64,000 nt of DNA from Ampelocalamus luodianensis (taxonomy: Eukaryota > Streptophyta > Magnoliopsida > Poales > Poaceae): positions 27,207,080 through 27,271,079 of the forward strand of contig CM070617.1 of NCBI GenBank assembly GCA_036346255.1, read 5' to 3'. The notes under the pieces were generated by a model. That model ran no database searches, was not told where the DNA came from, and saw only the letters and a program-made list of their open reading frames with translations. The translations under genes and the position numbers were made by a program. Shown here in pieces: positions 44,175 to 56,700 of the stretch (within the stretch, counting starts at the first letter, position 1; each line of letters begins with the position of its first letter).

Positions 44175-47100
44175 TTTATCTCATTTTTTATTTTCGCAGT
44201 TAGTACAAGTGTCCTTAAAAATGAATGGCCTTTTGGATCAATCTTGGTTGTTTATGTTTAATCTTGATGAACATTTTATAATATTTTTGCTGATTAGTGC
44301 TATATATCGATACGATGTACTTCTTGTTCAGAAATATATGATGTTTTAGGAAACATACAATCGAACTTTCTTAACTTTAACACTAATATTTTAAAAATTA
44401 TTTGAATTGGTATATATTAATCATGGACAATATTTACATGATATAATAATTTTATATTATTTTATTGACATATTCATATAAAAAATAAACCCGCATCGAT
44501 GTTATCCATAAGCATCCGTTTTACATGGTTCTTTTTTAGTGAGCTATGGCCACTGCCCGTCATTGGTAAACACGCAGCCAGCTCAGTACGTGATTGATAT
44601 ACTGTACCAGATTGAAGACGCTGGAAGGGAGAAAAGAAAAACAATAATTAATGGTGCATTGGTGCTCCTAGTTAAAACAGACGTGGACAGAATAAGCATA
44701 TCCTTCCCGTTCCATGAGGCCACTCTGGTTCTAGCGTTGCAACGCGATGTGTACTAATGTGACGTGTATGTTTTGATTCTAGAAGAACTAAACCACGGAA
44801 ACCGAAGCGTGGCTCACGTGGGGGGAAATAAAATCCAATTAGCGAGCGTCCAATTAGTGTACACTCACTGGCAAAAGCCCAAGAGAAACGTTGCTAGGTC
44901 AGGAAATTTCCGGAACGACGAAGATAAGAGCTAGGACTACATGCTAGACTTACACGGACGAGAGCCAACGATTTTTGGTAATGATTTGCTTGTCTATTCA
45001 AACTGTTTTTTTTTTTTTGTAATCTATAAATGTTTTACTACAAAAGATTGAAGCAAACGCAACGTCTTTCATTGTTAATCTTACGAGTTTTTTTTTTCGA
45101 TATCTAGGTCAGACATGGAGTATCAAAGATAATTGAATTTAAATATTTGTTGCAAAAATCAACAATAGATTTTAACGTTTATCATCTCTCACTACAACCT
45201 ACAAGTCTGATGGGAAGTGGAAAAATAATAGCGGGAAAGAAATATATTGATGATGCCACTACCATTAGCCCCATGAGGTCCGTAGCTCCGTAAATGTGTG
45301 GCAACTATGATAGTCGATGTCACCAAATGTGCCTAAACACCCTTATTCTATATTCTTTCTATGCTAAACTAGACTAAACTAAGTAAAACAAAAAGGTTGG
45401 CCATATAAGCAAAGCTTTTTGCAAAAAAAAAAAAAGCTTTTAGCTTTTGCCTGATCCTTTCTAGGCCAAGTTAGATGAGCCGATAAGAATTTGATAGACT
45501 AATAATAAGAGTGGTGTTTTATCGTTACAAATAAGTTAATTTGAAATGTTGTGCAAAAATATGAGTTATAGCAATATTTAATATTTTAATTTGAAATAAA
45601 TAAAATATAAATATAAATAACGGCGAGATAGCCGCCACACCTTCCCTGCACAACATCCCGGCAATGGATGGGCATGGTACGCTGTACCATGTGGGTGGAG
45701 CATTTTCGAGCGGCAGCTGGGATGCACCCCACTTTGGAGACGCAATTATTGAGGAAGGAATTTATGGAGCCGAGGTGGAGTTGGACTGGTGGGCTGCACC
45801 TTCTCCACGCACTTGGTTCGGACCTTGGACGTGACGCTAATTAAATAAAATGCGGCCGCATTTGCGCAAACCAAATCTGCAGACTCATACACAGATAGCG
45901 CACCTGATAAGCACGTCCGGTAGGCCCCGCCGCACAGCTACCGGGTGCGTACCACCGTACGTCGACGAGGTCGTGAAATTCTTTATAAGCCGTGGGAAAA
46001 GATGGGAGGGGAGGGAGAGGGGAGGAGAGGAGCCAACGAGAGGGACTCGCCGAAAAAAGGAGAAGGAAAAGTAAAGTGAGAGAGACTGGTGCGTCCTCTA
46101 CGTGCCGCCTCTCCAAATCAGTCGTCGGATGGCGCGTAGGCCCGGAGCCCCACGCGAACGGCGCGGCGCCAGGTGGAGGCTGGAATCGTGGACGGGATTG
46201 CCCGGCGACGCCGGCACTTACTCGTTTGTGTTTTTCTTTTTGGGCGAATTATACTGTGATAGCCGGCGGGACGGGCGGTGTGGTGTGGAGCGCGCGGCGC
46301 GGAGTGGAGTGGAGATCCGGACAAAACGTCTCCGCTCGTTGCGCTACCGGGTCCAAGTGGTTAGCCCTGCGCTCCCACTTGACGTCTCCACCTGCTGCTG
46401 CGTAAACGCGGTTTGGCGTGCCGGTTTCGCCGTATTTCTTCGTTTTGGAATTCGACGACGGTGGGGGAGCAGTTGCGTCTTCTTGGGCCCACGGTGCTAA
46501 AAATACGTAAAAATTCTCCATGCTACTCTGCCGTCAGACATTCACTCCATCGAATGTTAATTTCCCATGTCAATCATGATACTAGATTAGTACCTGTCTT
46601 CGTAGATAGAGCTGATTATAAGTGATTGTCCGGCTTTAATTCCATTTTATAGCAAGCCAGCAACCAAGAACTTCTAGTTTAGAGCATTCTTACTATGATG
46701 CCATGCGCTAGTTTGAACTGGCCGGTGAGTTGTCAAAAAATGGATAGAATACTTGTTAAATTTCTCTACCTTAGGACTGAAAGCTTTAACTTCTCTACAT
46801 CGGGGACGATGTTAGATTAGTAAAGACTTTGAAGTTGTCAAATTAAACAACATAGGTTTAGCTGTGTGCGTTGACGCCATATGTTCAAATAATATACTCG
46901 GGAAAGACAACCATTGTCGTCGCCTGTAATGTTGGCCCATACGAGAAGATTTTGGCGGGCCTACCGAATTTATCCGAGGCTGCTCGCCTCGTGTACGTGT
47001 TAGCGTATGTCGCATACATTTCGATGGCGTCTCATATTCAGTCGATGTGTGTGTACGGCCCACGCCGTATATGGCCGAGAACTCGCCATCTGTTCCTCTC

Positions 47101-47790
47101 CTGTTCTGAGCCGTTGCAAGCATCCTTCAATTTAGACACTGGATTGCCCATCGGTGCCGTGCGTGCATCAGCGTTGCTTGATCCATTCAGAAAGGCACAC
47201 GCAGCATCACAGCGGGCAAACCTTAATTCGGCACTAATATTTGTTGGACAGATTCAATGGTGTTCCATTAAAATGAATTACTGGCACATCGGCTTGATCA
47301 TGTTTGTACATTGTTCATGATGATGGGTGCGGCTAACTATCGCATGTGCTTATTACGTATATACTCCAAAAATAAATAAATAAATAAAAGGAGGGTTTAG
47401 GAGACCCGCATGTTTCTAAAATCACACGGGAATATTCGATGGAGACTACCTGGTGCTGGTGGCATGACGCTTGCTGGAGGAAGTAGTATCGGTCGGTGAC
47501 TCCGACTGAAAATTTGGGTTTCCCGTCATCATGCAAGGCTATCGAGATACGCCTTCACTGGTATCTGTCAACCAAATGCACAATGGGTGCATCATATATA
47601 CATTCAGTAATAGCTGGAGGGTACATGCGTACTTTTCACACTTTCATGAGCACAAGAGAGTACAGTACATATTTTAGCTGGTGATAATTTGGCCAACTTC
47701 AGGTAGTTCAAACCATATAGAACGACGAGGTTAATGCACGCCAGCTGTCCAAACTTTAAACTGACTTTGTTTAGATGCATTCTCCTTTTG
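44175..47790. other. Intergenic region 3' of the long minus-strand gene
   Basis: A GC-rich patch at 45860-46480 is open in several frames but shows no domain. An (AAAT)n run lies at about 47370-47388. The last few hundred bases should include the 3' untranslated region of the gene ending at 47791. I could not pick a poly(A) signal. Confidence 0.4.
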
Positions 47791-50700
47791 CTAAACAATC
47801 TGCAACATTATTGAGTTGGGATGTGAGAGAACCTGGCCACACAAGCTGAAGATTGTAGAAAGAGCAGGCTTGATATTCCAACGGCATGAATATTTTGCCG
47901 AAGTCATTGCTTCTAGTTGCTCTAAGGTTTCATTGTCAGAGATGAACTGCAAGAAAGAGAAACTAAAATTTCAGAATGAAGAGGAGATTGACCCCTGTGA
48001 ACAATTGTCACGGATAATTTATGAAAACTCCTATACCTGCAGTGTCATGTATCCATGAAGCATCTCAATCCATCGGAGAAGGCGACCTACAAGAAACTTA
48101 AGGTTACGATCAATAGGAGCCAAGTAGGAAGTCCATGCCGCTGATTTGGGTGTAAATACTGCTCTTCAGCTGCCTGCAATACCGACGCTTGCTGCAGAAC
48201 AAGATACATATACCATCCTTTGTGACTAGTGAATAATAGCTGTCCATTCCTTGCCTTCCAAAGAAATCTGAGAATACTGAAGGAAAGGGTGACATGAAAT
48301 TCGTTAGAAAGAACAGCAAGTATATGGTGATCACTAAGGGCTAAGGAGACCCATAGGAGAAGTGAACCAAACCGCTCGCCCAAATGTACATAGGACGAAG
48401 ATGTGCTTGTCTATCTCCCCTTGCGAAATCTTGGACAAAATCCATCTGCTCTAGAGATTCTGCAGGCATATAATGGGTAATTGATAAGATGATGAAGACC
48501 TGAACTCTGGGCATGATTGTCTTGCATTTCCAAACTATTGAGTAGAAACCAAATATAGCATACAATTTATAATTCAACATCCCTAAATCAACCAATGAGG
48601 AAGAGAAGAGTGAACAAAGAAAACTCATGTATTACAACTTCACAATCAGTAACCATTCACGAATAGTGCTTGTTATCACATAGCTCCACTCCCAAATACC
48701 TGATATGCATCAAGATAACATCCATGAAAGGCATTACCATTTGACAGTGGAGGAAAATGCCTTATAAGTAACAAACTTACACCTACCATGATATTCACCA
48801 TGATAATAACATATGTATTTTGCGTAATCATCCATGCAAGATCATACAGCAAAGTTGCAAAAGACCATTAATAGCGATGGTGGAACAAAATGCCTTAACA
48901 GATAAACAAACTAAAAGCGGATGTTCGTGCTCTGTCAAGCTTTGCCTATCCTGAAGCTGCCCAACCTGAATTACAGACAGTGGCCATACCAGTTCTTCCT
49001 TTTTTTTCATTAAAAAAAAGGAGCACAGAACCAAAGCCCCTACCACCAACATGCCACATTGTGGAGAGAAAAACACCTATTTCACCTATGAGTCCATGAA
49101 GATACTGCTAAATATACTTAGTGAAAGATGAAAACAAGCCAGTTTCTAATCCCGTTCAGGAATGAAAGTAGGTCAGATTTTGAACAGAGAGAGAAAAATA
49201 AAATTAAGCAGTCCCTACCACCACAGTTGTTTTTGCAGCAAACTAGAAAGTGTGTGTTCTCTAGACTTCTAGAGGATACATGAACAAAATAGCTCTTCAT
49301 AGGTATTGTACCCTTCATATGCTCTACAGATGTGTTAAGGCCACCTCTTATCAATCACTCCTCACAGGAAAGGAGCATTTGAACTTCAGAGCCCATTCAT
49401 CACATAATTCATACTGGTCTATACCAGAGTATATTGTCATGATTCATGAAAGCAGTTTAGTTTAACCAGTACGGTTTTAAACTTTGAATTCACTGAAATA
49501 TGGTTTCCAACCTTGATATAGTTACAAACTAATACTGGACCAAATCACACCAGCAGCCTAGTAGCAATTTCTGGCCGGTTGGTCGTGGGAAACAGTAACA
49601 TGCTGAAAGGATTGCCACCAAATGTCACGGGCCGGGTACTGTTTATGGCATGAACAGTACGGATGCTACTGTAGCACCACGCGCTATTCACACCATGCCC
49701 CACGGGTGCATTAGTTAGGAAATAAAGATAGAATAGTTAGTTTCCTTATTAGTTGGGTTTACTTTTTTAGAAATATATTCTATCTAATAGAGATAAGTTT
49801 ATTTAGACATAGAGATTGTTTCTTAGGGGTCAAGTCGGGTCGTCCCTATAAAAGGGATAGCATATATCCATTATGAAGGAAGCAAACAAAGATGAATAAA
49901 CAAGTTCTTAATCCTTAAAGTCCAGCTGTGGTCGTTCCCTTGATCGGCTATTCTAGATCTATTCCTCCCCAATCGGTGCCCTCCTTCACCTAGCACCATT
50001 CTACCTCAAGTCGTCGCCGTCCGACCTCCCTCCGACGGATGTTTACCCAGTTATGAACTAAGATTCATGACATTTGGTATCAGAGCTACTCATCATGGCT
50101 TTCGGTGCTGCACTATTTCTCTTGGAGAAGTTGAAGGCTAACAGCGAAGAGCAGAGGGTCTTACTCGACAACATGATTGTTGTTCATTGGAGCTTCGTTG
50201 ATCCTCGTCCACGTGACGCGATGTCGTCATTGTACCCTCTCATCAACATGGGCCACCAAGGACTTCAACCGTGGCCACCACCGCGGCTCGAGGACGAGCT
50301 GCCTCGTTGCGAGGGGTGTAATGTCACGGGCTGGGTACTATTCACGGTATGAACAGTATGAACGCTACTGTAGCACCACGCGCTATTCACGCCAGGCCCC
50401 ACGGGTGCATTAGTTAGGAAATAAAGATAGAATAGTTAGTTTCCTTATTAGTTGGGTTTACTTCTTTAAAGATATATTCTACCTAATAGAGATAAGTTTC
50501 CTTAGACATAGAGATTGTTTCTTAGGGGTCAAGTCGGGTCGTCCTTATAAAAGGGATAGCATGTATCCATTATGAAGGAAGCAAGCAAAGATGAATAAAC
50601 AAGTTCTTAGTCCTTAAAGTCCAGCTGTGGTCGTTGCCTTGACCGACTATTCTAGATCTATTTCTCCCCAATCGGTGTCCTTCTTCACCTAGCACCGTTC

Positions 50701-53700
50701 TACCTCAAGTCGTCGTCGTTCGACCTCCCTCCGACGGATGTTTACCCCGTTATGAACTAAGATTCATGACACCACCAGTAGCATGCCATTTCAATGTCAT
50801 TATTTTTTTGTGCTTGTGTGTGTGCAGCAACTAGTCATATGTCACCACTTACTAGTTTTTTTAGAAAGATATAAATAAATAAATATCCACCCTACTGATA
50901 GCATAATAATTGGTATACTGATAATGCTATGAGAAGTCTTTGCTCTCCATGCCAGAGCAGATAAATACTTGGGCCTGCGCAAATATGATACTCTTAACAT
51001 ACCAAAAACAAATATACAAAACATGTACATGTTTCAGTCAATAAGAGGGAAAATTAATGGACAGCAATACCTCTGCCATAGTATGTCAGTGGAATTAAAG
51101 ACTTTACCGAAGCAGCACAAATAGGGCTCTTGCTAGTCGAAACTCGAAACCCTCATCTGTGACTTTTTCTAGCAATGACCTGACAACATGAGGAAATATG
51201 ATTACAAGATATGAAATATGATTACAAGATATGAAACCATTAATAGGTAAAGCTTTTAGTCCTATTATGAAAACAAGACCTCAAGCTTGCTGCATCTTAT
51301 TTGGTAGAGATCCCGGTTTTACTTGATACTCAAAACGATAACTGTGGCACTATGGCAAAAAAGATTGGAAGAAAAGTAATCCAATGCATTTCCTTTACAA
51401 AATGGAAAAAAAAAACAAATTGATTAGCAATATAAAAGAAATAAAATCACACATATATATCACATGAAAACCATAGGGAATCTCATATTTAAACTTAAAT
51501 TACAAGATTTGGGGTGTGTGTGTGTGTGGGGTGGTATTATTATCCAATACATCTTTCCCATTCAATGAAAGTATCAGTGACTGCTTCCCCATGACAATAC
51601 GCCCTTTATTCTTTTGCCACAATCTTGTGCATTTCGTTTGTGGAAGTCTCACGGTAACGTTGCTAAACTAGCTACTACAAATTTGTACACTGTCGGTGTA
51701 TCCGAATATCGCAACCTAAGGTGGCATGCAACCCTGCCTAATCAATATTTATTCACTATAGCCAATATGGGTTGCTCCAAAAACATGTAAAAGCTGTCGT
51801 TACCATGTACCCTTCCACATCTGGGGGAAAACCGAAAACAACTTTTCACATAAAGATCGCTCTATATGGCAGTGAATTAGTAACTGCCAACAGATATGAA
51901 TACTATCGGGCAAGATAAAAACACTTCACAAGGTGCAGACTGAACCAAGGAGAACTGTAAATAAGCGATATAACATGAAGTGAACCAAGGAGGACATCAT
52001 CTCCTATCTCAGTTCGAGAGCCAAAATGAATTCCACAAACCCAAGGAAAGCATTGATAAATACGATATAGAAATATTCAATCTCACTAAAGGAAAATGCT
52101 TTAAGTCGAATCAAAACATTTCAGAATAACACTGTTCTAGAGTATGTCATAATTAAACATAGGAACTTAACATAGATCCATACATCATATGTGGTTAAAA
52201 TTTGACCCGCATCATGCTTGTAAGAACATAGAACACCATTGTACGAATCCACCATTATCTTAGAAATCCATGACTGCAACTATGCTACTAATTTGTAATA
52301 CCCTACAACTAATGTCCCGATCGTAATACAAGAATTCTAGCAATTGGAACACACAAATCGTGGCAAGAATTTATAAATTTCAGAGAATCATAGACAGGGA
52401 AAAGAGGTGGTGAGAACAAGAGAAAGAAATGGGGGAATTCAGACGATTTCATTTCTTCGACAGCTTGAACGTTGGTGCAGGATTCCTTTTAAACCCCCAA
52501 CTCCACTCACGCAGACAGGTGGGCCCTCTGGCTTATACACCCATTCTACCTAGCTGCTGAGTTCAGACAGCTCACCACAGTGACTCACACAACACACACG
52601 CACACTGCTATGATCCCTCAGCTCGTCGCATTCGCATCTCTCATGATGTGACCTTTGATGAGGGCCGACCTTTCTTTTATCATCTGGAGCTATTAGGTTC
52701 TTGTTCCGCTACCATCTGAAGCTATTTCTATCACTTGCAAGTGGGTGTACAAAATAAATAACAAGTCAGATGAGTTAGTAAAATGATACAAGACTCGTCT
52801 TGTTGTAAGAAGTTTTCAGCAGGCTTATGGTTGAGATTATGATGAAACTTTTGATCCAATTACTCATATGACCACAGTTCGTACTCTTATTACAGTTACA
52901 GCGGTACACACATGGACTATATCTCAGATGGATGCGAAGAATACTTTTCTTCATGGTGATCTACATGAGGTCTATATGCAGCCATCCCCGGTGTTGAGGC
53001 TCCTACAGGCTATGTTTGTCGCCTTAGGCGTGCTCTATATGGTCTCTGATGGATAAGTCTCTGTGTTGGTTTTTGCCGCCCTTCAAGGACAGCATCCTTG
53101 ACTGGCGGTTAGCATCTCTTTAGGACAACATCTTTGACAGAGCATCTTGGACTAGCTTTAGGACTAGCTTTAGAGGACAGAGCATCTAGGACACAGCATC
53201 TAGGACAGAGCATCTTAGACTAGCATATGCTTGGCATATGCTTGGCTGATTAGCCCTATAAATATGTATCCCCAACCCCTCAGGTTGGTATGGCATTGTG
53301 AAGAGAAATAACAAGCTAGAAAAATTGCCCCATCTCCAAGTGTCATCCTCTCTATGAGAGTAAGGATCTTGCTATCACCAATAGTAAGAGTCCAGCGACT
53401 AACAAGTGGTATCAGAGCTATACTATCATGTAGCCTGAGCATCTCCTGCTCATCTCCTTCTCCGCCTCGCAGCAGCCTGCAATGCAGAGCGCAGCAGCCC
53501 GCCGCCCACGCCACTCCTCTTCGAGACGGCAGCACTCCGTCGCGCCTTCTCCACGCAACACCCCGAGCGCGCCATGTCCGCGGCGCTCGGCCTTCGGCCG
53601 CCTCGAGCACGTGGCGTCGTGACGGCCGAGCGCTTCGCGCAAGCAAAGCGGCGAAGCGGCGCAGAGATCGCAGCAGCGCGCAAAGGGCGCCGAGGCGGCG

Positions 53701-56700
53701 GTGGAGCCGGCAGCAGCGAGGCGGAGTGGAAGCGGCAGCGGCGGCAGCGCGCGTCGCGGCGCAGCAGAGGTCAAGGTCTGTCGCGGCGGCAGCAGCAGCT
53801 CCATCTCGCCGATGATGGCGCGACGCGACCTTGAGCGGCTGGAGAGCGCGGCAATGCGGCGGCGCGCGCGCATGGCGGCGCGCACGCCACGAGCTTGGCG
53901 GCAATCCGAGCGCGGCCGCGCTGATGGCGCTCTGGAGGAGGCGCGCCGCGCGCGGCGCTCCGGAGAGGCGCGCTCGGCGGTGGCGCTCGGAGGAGGCGCG
54001 CGGCGGTGGCGCCCACGGAAGAGGCGCGCGACGACAACGGCGGCGGCGGTCGATAGAGAGCGCGGCCTTCACGAGCGGCGTGGCTCTCTCCGACCGTCAC
54101 CGTGGTTACCACGGGTTCCGTGTCGTTGTCGGGACGCCGGCCCGGCGATGGGTGGCCTACCTCACCAAGGCCAACTACGCCGAGTGGGCGCGGTGATGAA
54201 GGTGAGGCTCGTGTGCGGCACATGTGGGAGGCGGTCCGGTGCGGCGACGTCGACTACGACCGAGATCGACGGCGCCGGATGCCCTCATCGCCGCAGCCCC
54301 GCCCGAGATGCGCTTCGCTCTCCAACAAGCGATCGCCAAGGAGGCTTGGGACGCCATCGCCGCGCACGCGCGCGGCAGCCGGCGCGCCCGCAAGTCCACA
54401 CCGCAGCACCGCGCGGAGTGGGAGACCCCGCCTTCAAGCGGTGAGGCGTTGATGACTTTGCTCTCGTCTCAACACTCGCTGCGGTTGGTACGATTGGCGA
54501 CGACACCTACAACGAGGAGAGAGCGCCGAGAAGCTCTTTCGCCGCGTCCCAGAAGTACAAGCGGATGGCTCGGTCGATCTAGTCTCTGCCGGACCTCTCA
54601 CGATGTCGATCGAGGAGGCGATAGGTCGCCTCAAGGTCGTCAACGATGATGAGCCACGCTCTCGGGACCCGTCACCATTGGCGGAAGCTCCTCACTCGGG
54701 AGGAGTGGGCTGCCGGCCAAGGTGACGAGGAAGAAGGGGAGCCTTCTTCCACGACAGCGCGCGCGTGCGTGGCAAGCGCGCAAGCCGCGCAAAGACGCCG
54801 AGCATGGGCACGAGGACGTCCGAGGTGATGACCGTGGGGCGCCCGGCGGCGCCGCTGGCAAGCAAGAGCCGGCACGAGACGACTCTTGCTACAACTGCGG
54901 CAAGCTTGGTCATTGGGCCAGGGATTGTCGACAGCCACGACGCGGCCAGGCCCACGTCGCGCAGGCGGAGGAGGAGGAACAATGGCTCGTTCATTGCTCA
55001 GCGAGCATCGAACTACCTCGGCGGCACCGCCGCAACGCGCTCTCCTCCACCTTGACGAGCCAAAGCACACGCCTCCTCGGCGAAAGTTCCGGCAACAAAG
55101 AAGACCGACGGTGGTGCTCGACATCGCGACACCCACCACATGACCGGCGGCGGGAGTTCTTCTCCGAGCGTGACTCAGCGCTCGAGGCTCTGTCAAGTTT
55201 GGGGCGCCCGCGTGGAAATCAAGGACGACGCTCGCTCTAGGATCGGGATGGCTCAGATTCCTCACAAGGAGACACACAAGACTTAGGGAGATTGATGGAT
55301 AAGTCTCGTGTTGGCTTTTGCCGCCTTCAAGGACAAAGATCCTTGATGGCGGTTAGCATCTCTTTAGGACAGCATCTTTGACAGAGCATCTTGGACTAGC
55401 TTTAGGACTAGCTTTAGATGACAGAGCATCTAGGACAGAGCATCTTAGACTAGCATATGCTTGGCATATGCTTGGCTGATTAGCCCTATAAATATGTATC
55501 CCCAACCCCTCAGGTTGGTATGGCATTGTGAAGAGAAATAACAAGCTAGAAAAATTGCCCCATCTCCAAGTGTCATCCTCTCTATGAGAGTAAGGATCTT
55601 GCTATCACCAATAGTAAGAGTCCAGCAAACTAACAGTCTCAAGCAGGCTCCTCGTGCTTAGTTCGAACTTTTCAGTTCTGTGATTCGAGCTGCTGGTTTC
55701 ACTCTGAGTGAGCATGACCCTGCCTTGTTTATTCACACTTCTCAGTGGAGTCGTACTTTGATTCTGCTGTATGTAGATGATATGTTGATCACAGGAGATA
55801 ATATGGACTACATGGCTTTTGTTAAGAAGAAATTGAGTGAACAATTTATGAGGTCCAATTTGGGACCATTGAGGTATTTTCTAAGGATTGGGGTTCATTC
55901 TGATGGTGATGGCTACTATCTCTCTCAGCATCGCTACATTCAGGATCTGCTTGCTCGCTTTGGGATGACCAATAGTCTTACTATTGCCACACCCATAGAG
56001 CTTCACTTGCAGCATCGACCTACAGACGGTATACCCCTGACAGATCCTTCTCGCTATCGTCAGCTCGTTGGGAGCCTTGTCTATCTCACTGTAACCAGGC
56101 CAAACATTACTCATGTTGTTCATGTGCCCAACCAGTTTGTCAATGCTCCCACATATGTCCACTATGATCATGTTCTTTGCGTGCTTAGATACTTGAGGGA
56201 CTGCGTCCAAATGTCTGTTCTATGCCAGTTCGAATCAGCTCCAGCTCCACGCTTACTCTGACTCCACTTGGGCGAGTGATCCTGCTGATCGCCGATCTAC
56301 CACTAGCTACCGTATCTCTCTTGGTACTTCGCTCATTGCCTGGAAGTCTAAAAAGCAGACTGCGGTGTCACGCTCTAGTGCAGAGGCTAAACTTCGAGCT
56401 CTTGTCGCTACCATCTCAGAGATCATTTGGTTTCGATAGCTCTTGATTGATCTAGGTGTCCATTGTGACAATCCTATACCTCTTTTGTGACAATACAAGT
56501 GCCATTTAAATTGCTACTGATCCAATCAAGCGTGAGCTGACAAAGCATATTGGTGTTGATGCATCATTCAAACGATCTCATTGTCAGCAGTCGACCATCG
56601 CCCTCAAGTATGTTCCCTCAAATCTTCAAGTTGCAGATTTCTTCACTAAAGCTCAGACTCGAGAACATCATCGGCTTCACCTACTCAAACTCAGTACATC

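Larger units (their letters stand above)
49623..50771 (+). mobile_element. Short non-autonomous LTR retrotransposon (TRIM-like)
   Basis: Two 450 bp LTRs (49623-50072 and 50322-50771) begin TGTCACGGGC and end ATTCATGACA. They surround only 249 bp. A canonical initiator-Met primer site lies 2 bp after the first LTR, and a purine run (GCGAGGGGTGTAA) precedes the second. By eye the LTRs differ at about 30 of 450 positions. Flanking CCACCA is present on both sides but offset by AA on the left, so the target duplication is imperfect. LTRs of 450 bp are long for a TRIM. It sits in an intron of the long minus-strand gene. Confidence 0.9.
53047..55635 (+). mobile_element. Gag-only, GC-rich LTR retrotransposon nested in the copia reverse transcriptase
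   Basis: LTRs lie at 53047-53404 and 55293-55635, starting TGATGGATAAGTCTC and ending CTAACA, and are nearly identical apart from a short repeat-unit difference. Perfect 5 bp target duplications GTCTC (53042-53046, 55636-55640) interrupt the LYGLKQAP motif of the host reverse transcriptase. The interior holds a primer site, a very GC-rich 0.7 kb leader, gag, and a piece of protease, but no integrase or reverse transcriptase. It is therefore non-autonomous. Near-identical LTRs suggest a recent insertion. Confidence 0.9.

Noticed and set aside
53215..54444. Very long Ala/Arg-rich frames on both strands
   Set aside because: They overlap one another in several frames and cross LTR borders. Their openness comes from GC-rich composition; only the gag motifs from about 54150 onward are meaningful.
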